Shown here: positions 22,251-34,545 of the stretch, piece after piece
How positions within the stretch are numbered: position 1 is the first letter of the stretch
Layout of the letters: every line of letters starts with the position of its first letter
DNA from: Elephas maximus indicus
Taxonomy: Eukaryota > Chordata > Mammalia > Proboscidea > Elephantidae
DNA length: 64,000 nt
Assembly (NCBI RefSeq): GCF_024166365.1
Contig: NC_064827.1
Coordinates: forward strand, 53,658,635 to 53,722,634
Direction: 5' to 3'
Translations under genes and position numbers: made by a program
The notes under the pieces: generated by a model
Told to the model about the DNA's origin: nothing
Databases searched by the model: none
Seen by the model: only the letters and a program-made list of their open reading frames with translations

Positions 22251-22727
22251 CATCTTCAACTTTAGTAGCTATTATCAATTTACAATTCATTAGCTGTATA
22301 TGAGAATTCCTTTTCTCTGCAATTTTCTTTCTAAATGAAGTTATGTGCTTTTTTCTGATCATATAATGAAACCAACAATCTATTGTGTTTCCTTTTTCCT
22401 CGTGGCTCAGTATAGTACTCAACTGTGGTAACTGCCAGACTCCCTCTTTATCCACATCATGGATTAGTCTGTATATTAGGAAGGAATTGTATTAGCTCTT
22501 CCTCGATGGTTTGCAGCAAAGAAGAGGTTTGTTTTCTGGGAAGGTAGAAATCAGGAATGTTGAGAATGGGCACCTCTTTCTGCTCTCATAGTGAGGGAAT
22601 GTTTGATTACTTAAAGGCCAATGATATCCAAGTAATTCCTCTGCAAATAGACATACAAATCTCACAGGGAAAGGCTCTTGGTATTTTGTAGTCTGGGAGT
22701 CACTAGTTAAACATAATCCAAACACAA
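22251..22727. other. Intergenic, nothing recognised
   Basis: Two minus-strand ORFs of 87-88 codons overlap this region without recognisable domains or codon conservation evidence. Confidence 0.4.
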
Positions 22728-22924
22728 ATTCACTGGCATAGAGTTGATTCCAACTCATAGTAACCCTACAGGACAGGATAGAACTGCCCCATAGGGTTTT
22801 TAAGGCTGTACATCTTTAGGGAAGCAGACTGCCACACCTTTCTTCCACAGAGCAGCTGGTGGATTCAAACCACTGACCTTTTGATTAGGAGCTGAGTACT
22901 TAACCACTATGCCACAGGGCTACT
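22728..22924 (-). mobile_element. AfroSINE, long form
   Basis: Tail (AGTTGATTCCAACTCATAG), body (AGAACTGCCCCATAGGGTTT), middle module (GAAGCAGACTGCCACACC), head ending TATGCCACAGGGCTAC. Confidence 0.9.
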
Positions 22925-23139
22925 TATCCTCAAAGTTCTATATATTAAGAAGCTTGTCTTCTCTGGGAAGAGACACCTTTGGTCTTTAATGTGTTACGGT
23001 CCAGGAGCTAGCAAATTTTGTCCTCTGTTCCTGCACCCCAAAAGTGATACGCTTATTTGTCCCTCATTCTCTGATTTTAATCTTCCACATAGCATTAAGT
23101 TTGCCTGATACGGTAGCAAAACATTAACCTCTCCAGTTC

Positions 23140-23285
23140 CAAGTTGCCTTATTTTTACAGCTGAGGTGACTGGGAATCAGAGAGAGAAAGTATTTTCTCA
23201 AAACCAGGATCACACAGCCAGAAAGCAGCCAAGCATGGAATGAAACTCAATCCTCCTGCTTCTTTGCAAAATGCTCTTTCTACTA
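23140..23285 (-). mobile_element. MIR element
   Basis: TTTTTACAGCTGAGGTGACT, then ATCACACAGCCAGAAAGCAG and TCCTCCTGCTTCTTTGC, in the order expected for antisense MIR. Confidence 0.6.
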
Positions 23286-23539
23286 TACCATTCTTCCAAA
23301 ATGATTCTTTTTCGTTTCTCTAGATTTTCCTCTGAGATTGTATTGGTATTTGCTAGACAGAATTGGGTTTGGCAGTGCATTCCTATAATGTTATATAAAC
23401 ATGAACTTTAGCCCCATCATTGCATAGGTCCTCTGTATGTACTATTCTCTCCAGAGAAACACTGGCTTTCACCTGTCAAAAATTACAGCCACAGAATTTC
23501 AGGGACCCTCAAAGAGCTGGCTCAACACTCTCAATTTCC

Positions 23540-23630
23540 AGATGAGACAAAGGTGAAAAATAAAATCTGAAGAGGCTCAATTATTTCCCCAGTGTCACAC
23601 TGCTAGTAAGTGGCAGAGCCACTATCATAT
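23540..23630 (-). mobile_element. MIR fragment
   Basis: CAGATGAGACAAAGGTG, then CCCCAGTGTCACACTGCTAG and TAAGTGGCAGAGCC. Confidence 0.6.
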
Positions 23631-23699
23631 TACTTTTTGTTTTGATTGTAACAGTGAAGAATAAAATAAAAATCAACTACAAAATTCTACCACACACAG

Positions 23700-23890
23700 A
23701 TAGGCATAATTAAAATAAAATTCTGCCTGGTTTTGCAGTCTAAGTGCCCAGTAACAGTAGGATAGATCAGTTGTGGTATATTGCTACAATGGAATGCTGT
23801 ACAACAGTGAAAATAAACAAACTAGAGCAACGCATTATTAATATTCACGAGGGTCACAAATAATGAATTATATTTAAGAATGTATTATGA
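23700..23890 (+). mobile_element. Old L1 (L1M) 3' region relic
   Basis: CAATGGAATGCTGTACAACA and GTGAAAATAAACAAACTAGA are typical of the sense-strand 3' UTR of old L1 families. Confidence 0.5.
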
Positions 23891-23989
23891 TTGAACAATA
23901 TATTAGGTGCGTTTTCCAATGTTATCTAATGTTATAAGACATTATGCTTAATAAAGGCATAATATTTTATCATTCAAATGATGCACCTG

Positions 23990-24115
23990 GCATTAGATTG
24001 ATTATACATTTATTTGTACACTGCCTGATCCCCCATAGAACGCTCTATGAAAGCATGAAATTTAACTCTTTCACATATAGTTAAGTGCTCAGTAAATATT
24101 TTTAAATGAAAATAG
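23990..24115 (+). mobile_element. L2 3'-end fragment
   Basis: Ends with TTAAGTGCTCAGTAAATATT, the signature L2 3' terminus. Confidence 0.45.
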
Positions 24116-24129
24116 AGTGAATGTGGTGT

Positions 24130-24360
24130 AATTTATTTAACCATTTTTCTAACATTTGAAATTTAGATCGTTTCAAACATTTTGCTCTTAAAAAAATACT
24201 TTGAGGAGTATTTCATATGAATTTTTGTGGACATTTTTGCTTTTCCTAAAGTCTGAGAAATTAGTAGATTACAAATTAACATTTTAAGGCTTAGGAACAT
24301 ATTTCCAAAATGCCATCTAGAGACCGCTCAATGTATATCCCTACTAACAGTGAAAAGAGA
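24130..24360 (-). mobile_element. Old L1 (L1M) 3' region relic
   Basis: Plus strand shows AACCATTTTTCTAACATTTG and TTTCCAAAATGCCATCTAG, then ATCCCTACTAACAGTG, in the order of antisense L1M 3' sequence. Confidence 0.45.
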
Positions 24361-24437
24361 CCATTTCCCCATATCTGCAGTAGTTGTGTGATATGTTTGT
24401 GCTCTTAGGAAGAGATGCCCTCCTGCCACACTGCAGA

Positions 24438-24640
24438 CAGGCAGTATAATGTGGAGGTCGAAGGCCCAGGTTCTGCAGTCAGTCCTCTTGGGTTTAAATT
24501 CAACTGGGGCATTGATCAGATGTGTGACCTTGGGCAAATTACTTCTCTTTGTGCCTCAGTTTCCCCATCTGTAAACAGGAAAAACAGTAGGGCTGTTTTG
24601 AGGATGAGACGTTATAATACATGAAGAATTGAGAACACTG
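24438..24640 (+). mobile_element. MIR element
   Basis: TGTGACCTTGGGCAAATTAC, TGCCTCAGTTTCCCCATCTG and GGGCTGTTTTGAGGATGAGA are diagnostic MIR blocks in sense order. ORFs on either strand here are spurious. Confidence 0.9.
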
Positions 24641-24751
24641 CCTGCCAAAAGTCACATTATTCTGCCTAAATGAGTGAAAACACAGATTGTGCTTTATTAT
24701 CACAGTAGATACGTATATTTATATGTATTCTATTCTACCACCTACATACAA

Positions 24752-24922
24752 AGAGCCCTGGTGGCACAGTGGTTAAGGAAGGGCTCAGCTGCTAACCAAA
24801 ATGTCGTCAGTTTGAATTTGCAGCCATTCCTTGGAAACCTTATGGGGCAGTTCTACTCTGTCCTATAGGGTCACTATGAGTCGGGATGGACTTGATGGCA
24901 ACAGGTTTGTTTTTTGTTTTTA
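24752..24922 (+). mobile_element. AfroSINE, short form with T-rich end
   Basis: GAGCCCTGGTGGCACAGTGG (box A with one change), GGGGCAGTTCTACTCTGTCC, TATGAGTCGGGATGGACTTG, then TTTGTTTTTTG. Confidence 0.92.
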
Positions 24923-27784
24923 ATCTATATACATATACAGAAACATATACACATGTATATTCTATTTTATATTTTTAAAATGTGTGCTGTGTAGGAAGAA
25001 TTTGGTGTTTCTCTCTTCTGGTTAAAAAAGGAATCTATTGAATTAATCAGAAACCCAAGCTATGTAATCAGCACATATAATTTTATATTAAAAAATAGCA
25101 TCCTGCTGATGACACACAAAAAAAGTAATAATTTTCTGGAAGAGACAATCAGGTCAGTGGAAGCATTTGTTTTTTTAACTTTTTTATTGTACTTTAGATG
25201 AAGGTTTATAGAACAAACTAGTTTCTCATCGGTTAGTACACTCATTGTTCTATGACATTGGTTAACAATTCCATGACATGTCAACTCTCCCCTTCTCAAC
25301 ACTGAGTTTCCTATTACCAGCTTTCCTGTTCCTTCTTTGCCTTTTAGTCCCTGCCCCGGGGACTCCTTTAGCCTTCTTTTTTTCCATGGGCCTGTTCAAT
25401 TTTTGGCTGAAGGGTGGTGAACCTCAGGAGTGACCTCGTTAATGAGCTGAAAGGGTGTTTGGGGGCCATACTCTCAGGGTTTCTCCAGCCTCTGTCAGGC
25501 CAGCAAGTCTGGTCTTTCTTTCTGAGTTAGAATTTTGTTCTACATTTTTTTCCAGCTCTGCCTGGGACCTTCTATTGTGATCCCTGTCAGAGCAGTCAGT
25601 GGTGGTAGCTGGGCACCACCTAGTTGTACTAGACTCAGTCTGGTAGAGGCTATGGTAGACGTGGTCCATTAGTCCTTTGGACTAATCTTTCCCTTGTGTC
25701 TTTAGTTTTCTTCATTCTTCCTTGCTCGTGAAGGGGTGAGACCAGTGGAGCATCGTAGATGGTTGCTCACAGGCTTTTAAAACCCCAGAGCTACTCACCA
25801 AAGTATACTGGTGAATATTGGTAAAGTATAAAAAAATTATATTGGTAAAATATGCAGAATATTTTCTTTATAAACTATGTTATGCCAGTTGAACTAGATG
25901 TTCCCCGAGACCATGGTACCCACAGCCCTCAGCCTAGCAATTCGGTCCCTCAGGGAGTTTGGATGTGTCTATGGAGCTTCCATGACCTTGCCTTGTACAG
26001 GTTGTGCTTGGCTTCCCCAGTATTGTGTACTGTCTTACTCTTCAACAAAGTTACCACTTATATGTTGTCTATTAAGTGTATTTCCATCCCCACCCCTCTC
26101 CTCCCTTGTAACCATAAAAGATTGTTTCTTTTTGTATGTAAATCTTTTCATGAGTTTTTACAGTAGTGGTCTCATACAATATTTTTCCTTTTGTGATTGA
26201 CTTATTTCACTCAGCACAATGCCCTCCAGATTCCTTCATGTTATGAGATGCTTCACAGATTCATCGTTGTTCTTTATCATTGGTTATACTCCATTTGTGT
26301 GTACGTACCACAGTTTGTTTATCCATTCATCTGTTGATAGGCATCTACGTTTTGTTTCCATCTTTTTTCTATTGTGAACAATGCTGCGATGAACATGGGT
26401 GTGCATATGTCTATTCGTGTGAAGACTCATTTCTCTAGGATATAAACTAGGAGTGGGATTGCTGGATCATATGGTATTTCTATTTCTAGCTTTCTAAGGA
26501 AGCGCCATACCATTTTCCAAAATGGTTATATCATTTTGCATTCCCACCAGCAGTACATAAGAGTTCCAATCTCCCTGCAGCCTCTCCAACATTTGTTATT
26601 TCCTGTTTTATTGATTTGTGCCAGTAATGCTGGGGTGAGATGGTATCTGTGGTTTTGATGTCCATTTTTCTAATGGCTAGTGATCACGAGCATTTCCTCA
26701 TATGTTTGTTGGCCACTTGAATGTCTCCTTTGGTAAAGTGTTCATTTCCTTTGCCCATTTTTTAACTGGATTATTTGTCTTTTTGTTGTAGAGGTGTTGG
26801 ATTTTCTTGTACATTTCAGAGATTAGACCTTTGTCTGATTTGTAATAGCCAATTTTTTTTTTCCCAGTCTGTACCTTCTCTTTTTACTCTTTTAGTGAAG
26901 TTTCGGTGAGCATTAGTGTTCAATTTTTAGAAGATCCCAGTTATCTAGCTTATCCTCTGGAGCTTATGTGTTGTTGGTTGTGTTTTGTATCCTGTTAATT
27001 CCATGTATGAGGGCCTCTAGTGTTGATTCTATTTTTTCTTCTATGATCTTTATGGTTTTTGGCTTTATATTTAGGTCTTTGATCCACTTTGAGTTAGTTT
27101 TTGTATATGGTGTGAGGTATGGGTCCTGTTTCATTTTTTTTACGGATGGACATCCAGTTTTGCCGGCACCATTTGTTAAAAAAACTGTCTTTTCCCCATT
27201 TGATGGACTTTGGGCCCTTGTCAAAGATCAGCTGACCATAGGTGGGTGGATTTAAATCTGGATTCTCAATTCTGTTCCATTGGTCAATGTATCTGTCATT
27301 GTACCAGTACCAGGCTTTTTTGACTACCGTAGCTGTATAGTAGGTTCTGAGTCCTCCTACTTTATTCTTCTTCAATATGCTTTACTTATCCCGGGCTCCT
27401 TCCCTTTCCATATAAAGTTAATGATAAATTTTTCCATCTCTTTAAAGAATGTTGTTGGTATTTGGATCAATATTGCAGTGTATTTGTAAATCGCTTTGGG
27501 TAGAATGGTCATTTTCACAATGTCGAGTCTACCTATCCATGAACATAGTATGTTTTTCCATTTATGTAGCTCTCTTTTGGTTTCTGGCAGTAGTGTTTTG
27601 TAGTTTTCTTTGTATAGATCTTTTACATCTCTGGTTACATTTATTCCTAAGTATTTTATTTTTTGTAGGGGCTATTATAAATAGTATTGTTTTCCTGATT
27701 TCCTTTTCATCGTTCTCTTTATCAGTGTATAGGGATTAAACTGATTTTTGTATGTTTATCTTGTATCCTGCTAATCTGCTGAAT

Positions 27785-28480
27785 CTATTTAGTTCCAGTA
27801 GTTTTCTCATGGAGTCTTTTGAGTTGGATGTCCTTTATTTCTGTTTCTTGCCTTATCGTTCTAGCTAGGACTTCCAACACGATGTTAAATAGGAATGGTG
27901 ATAAAGGGCATCCTTGTCTTGTTCCCGTTTTCAAGCAGAATGTTTTCAGCCTCTCTCCATTAAGAATGATGCTGGCCTTTAGTTTTGCATAGATGCCCTT
28001 TATTATGTTGAGAAATTTCCCTTCTATACCTATCTGATTGAGATTTTTTTTATCAGGAATGGGGTGTTGGACTTTGTCGAATACCTTTGCCGCATCTTTT
28101 GAGATGATCATGTGATTCTTTTCTTTCCTTTTTTTTGTGTGGTGGATTGTGTGGATTGATTTTCTGATGTTGAACCATCCTTGCATACCTGGTATGAGTC
28201 CTACTTGGTCATGGTGTATTCTCTTTTTGATATGATGCTGAATTTTATTGGCTAGAATTTTGTTGAGAATTTTTGCATCTATATTCATGAGAGGTATTGG
28301 TCTGTAATTTTCTCTTTTTGTGGTGTCTTTGCCCAGTTTTGGTATCAGGATTATGCTGGCTTCACAGAATGAATTGGGAAGTATCACTTCCTTTTCTATG
28401 CTCTGAAATAGTTTGAGTAGTGCTGGCATAAGTCTTCTCTGAATGTTTGGTAGAATTCTCCAGGGAAGCCATCTGGGCAA
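27785..28480 (-). pseudogene. L1 ORF2 reverse transcriptase fragment lacking FADD
   Basis: A 231-codon frame covers RT fingers and palm up to motif B ([14 protein letters not shown]). Compared with the L1 at 52,655, the segment encoding [15 protein letters not shown] is absent: the sequence jumps from [15 protein letters not shown] straight into unrelated residues and a stop. This deletion alone abolishes catalysis. Confidence 0.85.
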
Positions 28481-29852
28481 GGCTTTTTTTTTTTTTTTTT
28501 TTTTTGCTGGGAGATTTTATTTATTTTATTACCTTTTCAATCTCTTTTGTTATGGGTCTGTTCAGATTTTCAACATCATTTTGTGTTCGTTTGGCCAAGT
28601 AGTGTGTTTCTAGAAATTTGCCCATTTCCTCTAGATTTTTGAATTTGTTGGAGGATAGTTTTTCATAATACTCTATTATGATCCTTTTTATTTCAGTTGG
28701 GTCTGTTGTAATGTCCCTCATTTTAATTCTTATTTGGGTTATTTGCACTCTTTCCTGTTACAGTCAGTTTGGAAAGTGGTTTGTTGATTTTGTTGATCCT
28801 TTGACAGAACCAACTTTTGGTTTTGTTGATTCTATTCTTTTTCTATTCTGTTTCATTTATTTCTGCTCTGATCTTTATTATTTCCTTTCTTTCAGTGCCT
28901 GTAGGCTTCTTTTGCTGTTGTCTTTCTATTCTAGTTGTGTAGCTAATGTTTTGATTTTGTTCCCTCTTTTTTTATGTGTGCATCTATTGCTATAAATTGA
29001 CCTCTGAGGACTGCCTTTGCTGTGTCCCAAAGGTTTTGATATGATGTGTTTTCATTCTTGTTTGAGTCTAGGAAGTTTTTGATTCCATCTCTCATTTCTT
29101 CTATTATCCAGTGGTTTTTAAGCAGGGTGTTATTTGGTTTCCATGTAAATGATTTTTTTTTCCCTTACCCTTCCTGTTTTCAATTTCTACTTTGATGGCA
29201 CTGTGGTCAGAGAAGATAGTTTGCATTTTCTCAACATTTTGGATTTTGCTGAGGGTTGCTCTGTGGCCTAAGATGTGGTCTATTCTGGAGAACATTCCAT
29301 GTGATTTAGAAAAGAAAGTATACCTTGCAGGTGTTGGGTGAAGTGTTCGATATATGTCTATGCGGTAAAGTTGGCTGACTGTGTTTTAGCTCTTCTGTAT
29401 CTTTTTGAGTTTCTAGATATTCTGTCCTTTACTGAAAGTGGTGTGTTGAAATCTCCTACTATTATTGTGGAACTGTCAATTTCTTTTTTCAGTTTTGTTA
29501 GAGTTTGTTTTATATATTTTGAAGCCCTGTCATTGGGTAAGTAGATACTTATTATGGTTAAGTCTTCATGATGGATCATGCCTTTAATCATTATATAGTG
29601 CCCTTCTTTGTCTTTTATGGTGGGTTTTCTTTTAAAGTCTATTTTATCTGAGATTAGTATTGCCACTCCTGTTCTTTTTTGGTAGTTATTTGCTTATTTT
29701 TTTCCATCCTTTGATTTTTAATAAATTTGTCTTTGTTTCCAAAGTGTCTTGTAGACAGCATATTGATGGATCCTATCTTTTTAATCCATTCTGTCATTCT
29801 GTGTCTCTTTATGGGTGCATTTAGGCCACTTACATTCAGTGTAATTATTGAT

Positions 29853-30006
29853 AAAAGAAAAACAAACCCATTGGCATCAAGTCGATTCTGACTCATAGCA
29901 GCGCTATAGGACAGGGTAGAACTGCCCCATAGTTTCCGAGCACCTGGTGGATTCGAACTGCTGATCTTTTGGTTAGCAAGTATAGCACTTAACCACTACA
30001 CCATAG
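29853..30006 (-). mobile_element. AfroSINE inserted in the L1
   Basis: Tail (CATCAAGTCGATTCTGACTC), AGAACTGCCCCATAG, head ending CACTACACCATAGG. It is younger than the host L1 because L1 sequence resumes on the far side (TGTTTATTGCTGTCATTTTG). Confidence 0.9.
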
Positions 30007-32281
30007 GTGTGTTTATTGCTGTCATTTTGTAGTGTTTTTTGTGGTGCTAATCTTTGTCCCTCTTACTGTCCTGTGCTGAGTTCCTTTTGTTTGTGGATTT
30101 TTTTTCATTTCTTTTGTTTCTGTAGATTTTGTTTTTATCAGGACTTTATGTTTTTCTTTATTTTGATGAGTAGGTTTGTTTCCTTTCTTTGTGGTTACCT
30201 TGAAATTTACCCTTATCTTTCTAGGTTTGAACCAGTCTATTATTACTTGGTATTGCCTTGCCTTCCTCTTCATTAGAAAGTTCTATACCTACCCCGTTTA
30301 TTCCGTCTTTTATTGTTCTGATGTTGTCATTTACAGGTTAACCTCTCTGGTTCCCTGGTGCAATTCTTTTGGGTTTGGATAGTCCTTGAGAGTTCATTTC
30401 CTACATTGGTATCTGGCTGGTACAATCCTGCATACTAGATTCAGACTGTGGTCTGACGTTTGTTCTCAGACCGAAGGACTCCCTTTAATAATTCTTATAA
30501 GTTTGGTCTGGCTTTTACATATTCCCTTAATTTCTGCTTATCTGGAAATGTCCTAATTTCACCATCGTATTTGAACAAAGTTTTACAGGATATATTATTC
30601 TTGGTTGGAAGTGTTTTTCTTTCAAGGTTTTATACATGTCATTCCATTGCCTTCTTGCCTGCATGGTTTCTGCTGAGTACTCAGAGCTTAGTCTTATTGC
30701 TTCTCCTCTGTATGTGACTTTTTATTTTCTTGAGCTGCTCTCAGGATTTTTTTCTTTGTCTTTGGTTTTAGCAAGTGTGATTATGATATGCCTTGGTGTT
30801 TTTCTTTTGGGGTCCATCCTATACGAGGTTCATTGAGCTTCTTGGATGCTCAGCTTTTCATCATTCATGATATTAGGAAAGTTTTCTGTCAGCAATTCTT
30901 CAATGATCCTTTCTGTGTTTTCCATTTTCCCTCCATTCTGGAACTCCGATTATTTGCAAATTTTTGCTTTTGATTGTATTCCACATAATTCTCAGGGTTT
31001 CTTCATATTTCTTCGTTCTGTTTTCTGATTTTTCCTGAAACAGAGTTGTATCCAAGTGTTTGTCTTCAATTTCACTGATCCTGTCTTCCATCATTTCAAA
31101 CCTGCTCCTCAGCACTTCCATGACACTGTCCCTTTCTGAAATATTGTTGTTTATCTTTTGGATTTCTAACTGTTTTTTTTTTTTTTTTTTATGATTCCTA
31201 GTTGTGAATTTATTTTGGCACTTTGTTCCTGTATTATTTTTCTGAATTACTCCATTTTCTTGTCTGTATTTTCCATGAATTTGTCTGCTTTTCAATAAAT
31301 TTGTCTATGTTTTCCTCATTTTTGTCTGCTTTTTGCTTCAACTCTTGGATATCTCTGAATATTAGAGACCTGAATTCCCTGTCAGGTAGTTCTAATGTCT
31401 TTTCTTCTACTGGAAAGTCATCTGGTATTTTATTTTGAATGTCTACTGGAACCATCCTCTCCTGTTTTTTATGTTTTGATATTGTCTACCATCTTTGGGA
31501 AATTCAGTAGTTATTTTGTTTCTTGATTGTATATTTGTTTTTTTTTCATCCTGTCCTTGCTTTATTTGGTTATGTCTGAGCAGACAGGCTGTGCGTTCTT
31601 TGTTGTTTGCTTGTCTGTAGTCGCAATACTTTTCAACTCCTTGTCCAATGGGCAGAGCCAGTCACTCAGCTGTGGTGCAGCAGGGCAGGTCCAGCAGGTG
31701 CTCTGTCTCCTGCTGAGAACTTTGTGAAGCTGCTTTCCCATACTTCCTGTCCGCTGATCTCCAATGTGGGCAGGGTGATTCCAAGTGGCATGGACGCTGC
31801 ACTTCCCGGCCAGCCAAGCCACTGTAGCCACCCAGGAAGCTCAGAGGTAGAGCTGTGGGGAGAGGATGGGGGGTGGGAAAGCATGTATCACTGGTTACGA
31901 GGTGCTCTGCCTCCTGCTGGGAGCTCCATGAAGCTGCTTGCCTGTGCTCCCTGACTGCCAATCCCTGACAGGAATCCAAGATGGTGAATCTGTGCTGTGT
32001 TAGCTGATAGAGGCCCTCCGCACGTGTTGCTCCTTGCTGACCGTCCTTTGTCAGTTTCTTATTCCATTCAGTGTTTGGCTAAGTTCTTTATCTCTTTATT
32101 TGACACCCTGGGTTCCAGGAATGTTTGTCTCTGTTTTACTTAGTTTTTACGGTCTTTGCTGTGGAGGGATGGCATGGTGCTTCTGTCTACGGAGCCGTGT
32201 TGGCTGGAAGTCTTAGTGGAAGCATCTGAAGAACATATTCAACTACAGCTTAGTCTTGATCACGTAGATTCATACATATAT

Positions 32282-32448
32282 TAAAAAAAAAAAAAAACCT
32301 ATTGCTGTTGAGTCCATTCTGACTCACAGCAACCCTACAGAACAGAGTAGAACTGCCCCATAGGGCTTCCCAGGAGTGGCTTGTGGATTTGAACTGCCAA
32401 CATTTTGGTAGCAGATGAGCACTTAACCACTGCACCACCAGGGCTCCA
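32282..32448 (-). mobile_element. AfroSINE with (A)n end
   Basis: An A15 run precedes the tail TGTTGAGTCCATTCTGACTC. Body AGAACTGCCCCATAGGGC, head ending GCACCACCAGGGCTCC. It lies about 50 bp beyond the L1 insertion site. Confidence 0.92.
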
Positions 32449-32793
32449 CATATACATTACAGATCAGAAAAAAGCATGGTATATAAAATATGATCAGGTA
32501 TACAAAAGAAATTTGTGTATGAATGTAAAAATGTACACGTAATACATAAAATACATTTTAAATTGGGGAAAATATGCTAAAATTTTGTTGCTGCTTTTCT
32601 CTGGGAATTTTTTTTTATGCTCTTCTGTTTTCTGAATTCTCACTATGAATTTTAATATTTTTATAATCAGAAAGTTCATAAAAGAGAAATAAAGGAATGC
32701 ATGCCTTTTCTCCAGTATAAGTTGTTTCTATCTAAACCTTAATACATTTTCTAATTGGTTACAAAGGCAAACCTTTGGGTGCCCAACTTAGGC

Positions 32794-32986
32794 AGTTAAT
32801 ATGCTACAATATGTCATAAATTAGGCCACACCTCTGTGCCTTTGCTAATGCTGCTCCAACTGACTGGTATTCCTTTTCTACTTTAATTTCCACCACTCCA
32901 TTATCACGCTAAAGAAAAACCTAATCATCTTCACACACAACTTGTTTCTCCTCCTGTACTGACTGTATTGATTGAAAAAAGAATTT
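32794..32986. repeat. Source copy of the 193-bp duplicated segment (L2-like)
   Basis: Contains CTCTGTGCCTTTGCTAATGC and GACTGGTATTCCTTTTCTAC, resembling the L2 3' region, continuous with flanking sequence on both sides. An essentially identical copy lies at 34,317-34,509. Confidence 0.85.
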
Positions 32987-33869
32987 ACCACTCCTACCTT
33001 TGTGTCCCTTTATAGCTTGGATATATATCTATCATAAACGCGAAACTTTTTTTTTTTTTTTGCACTTTTTCAAATATATGCCTGTATCTTGAGATTAGAG
33101 GCTCTGTCTAACCCATCTTTTACTTAGGAGAATAGGTGCTCTGTGAATATCTGTTGGAGATAGTTATGGAGTGAGAGGGAAGAAGGTAAGAAAGGAATGG
33201 AGGCAGGAAGGAAAGAAAGAAGGAGGGAAAGGAGGAGTAACTGTATTAGAGTTTTTTTTTTTTATTGCTATAGATAACTGCAACAATAATTAAATTATTT
33301 TCCTTTTCTTAGTCTCAATTTCCCTATCCCTAATATATGGATAATTTAATTAAAACCTCCTGTATTTATCTCCCAGATTGTTGTGGGAATAACATAATAG
33401 ATGTAAATTTATTTATACTCTGTAAGAGGCTACAGAAATACAATTTATCATAATTTTCACCATAAATTACCATTACCTTGAAATCAGCTGTACAGAATAC
33501 TAAAAATGCATGGTCCCTACTCTCAAGGAGCAATGATGTTAACTCTTGGTTCATAATTATTTAGCCTAGCTACATAAAAATTACTGACATTATCTATGAA
33601 GGAAAAAAAAATGTAAACAGAAGGGCCTAAGTGGGAGGAGGGAATTAGAAATTCAAGAAGATTTTTTTTTAAAAATTGTAACATTCTTTTTTCCTTATCT
33701 AGCCCTTCTGAACAGTTCAGATCTGAAGGGCATTTCCAAGTAGGTATAATTATAGAAGGCACAACTGTGTCTCTTCAATTTCAAACATGGAAATATTCTC
33801 CCCTATTATATACTATGCTACCAGTCTCTCCAACTAGATATACATGTCTTTAAAGAAACAGTCCACTCT
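32987..33869. other. Intergenic; purine tract at 33,176-33,236
   Basis: Nothing recognised except a T15 run near 33,047, an imperfect (GGAA)n tract at 33,176-33,236 and a T11 run near 33,252. Confidence 0.4.
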
Positions 33870-34230
33870 GAGAGTATGGCCCCTGGACACCCTTTTAGCT
33901 CAGTGCTGAAGTCACTCCTGAGGTTCGCTCTTCAGCCAAAGATTAGACAGGCAGGCCTACAGGGCCAACGAAAACACACAAGAGGGATGTGCTTCATACT
34001 TCAATCATTTATATGAGACTAATGAGCACATCAACGCAAAGCAAAATGAGAAGGCAGGAAAGGGCCAGGAAACCTGAACAAATGGAAATAGGCAACCTGG
34101 GGTAGAGAGAGTGTTGACATATTTTGGTGTTGGGAACCAACTTCACAAAACAATTTGTGTATTAACTGTTCAATGAGAAACTAATTTGCTCTGTAAGCTT
34201 TCACCTAAATCATAATTAAAAATGTATATA
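33870..34230 (+). mobile_element. 5'-truncated L1, 3' UTR only
   Basis: GAGAGTATGGCCCCTGGACA, AGTCACTCCTGAGGTTCGC and the end GTAAGCTTTCACCTAAATC match the 3' UTR of the L1 at 25,170 in opposite orientation. About 350 bp. Confidence 0.85.
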
Positions 34231-34234
34231 TATG

Positions 34235-34545
34235 TATAACCCAGTGCCCTCAAGTCGATTCCAACTCATAGCGACCCTATAGGATGGAGTAGAACTGCCC
34301 CATAGAGTTTCCAAGGAGTTAATATGCTACAATATGTCATAAATTAGGCCATACCTCTGTGCCTTTGCTAATGCTGCTCCAACTGACTGGTATTCCTTTT
34401 CTACTTTAACTTCCACCACTCCATTATCACTCTAAAGAAAAACCTAATCATCTTCAGACACAACTTGTTTCTCCTCCTGTACTGACTGTATTGATTGAAA
34501 AAAGAATTTTTCAAAGGATTCGAACTGCCGACCCTTTGGTTATAT
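34235..34545 (-). mobile_element. AfroSINE interrupted by a 193-bp inserted segment
   Basis: The tail and body (TCAAGTCGATTCCAACTCAT, AGAACTGCCCCATAGAGTTT, CCAAGGAG) end at about 34,318. The head resumes as GGATTCGAACTGCCGACCCT at about 34,517. In intact copies the two parts are separated by only about 8 bases (CGCCTGGT-like), which are missing here. The 5' end fades into a TA repeat. Confidence 0.9.
34317..34509 (+). repeat. 193-bp duplicate of 32,794-32,986 inserted into a SINE
   Basis: Same orientation, same length and no gaps, with four differences seen by eye (about 98% identity). The left junction shares AG with the SINE. The right junction carries a short filler (about TTCAAA) before the SINE resumes. 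Confidence 0.92.

Larger units (their letters stand above)
25170..32214 (-). mobile_element. L1 LINE retaining its 5' end, minus strand, inactive
   Basis: The L1 runs 3' to 5' along the plus strand. The poly(A) end (T run) is at 25,170, the 3' UTR reaches about 26,150, ORF2 lies at about 26,200-29,900, ORF1 at about 30,030-31,500, and the 5' UTR reaches 32,214. Surviving ORF2 pieces: reverse transcriptase 27,785-28,480 ([40 protein letters not shown]) and endonuclease parts at 29,104-29,666. The RT metal-binding FADD box is lost by an internal deletion at about 27,821-27,825. ORF1 remnants at 30,900-31,455 show the coiled coil and the NLQIIGVPE motif. An AfroSINE (29,853-30,006) sits between ORF2 and ORF1. 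The 5' UTR at 31,600-32,214 is GC-richer, and ORFs on both strands there are not genes. Confidence 0.93.
25156..32228. repeat. Target-site duplication flanking the 7-kb L1
   Basis: 25,156-25,169 and 32,215-32,228 match over 14 bases with one difference (AGTGGAAGCATTTG versus AGTGGAAGCATCTG). They bracket the L1 exactly at its T-run and at its 5' end. Confidence 0.85.

Noticed and set aside
26964-30973. Hydrophobic plus-strand ORFs of 60-105 codons (Phe/Ser/Leu/Cys rich)
   Set aside because: Antisense shadows of L1 ORF2/ORF1 on the minus strand.
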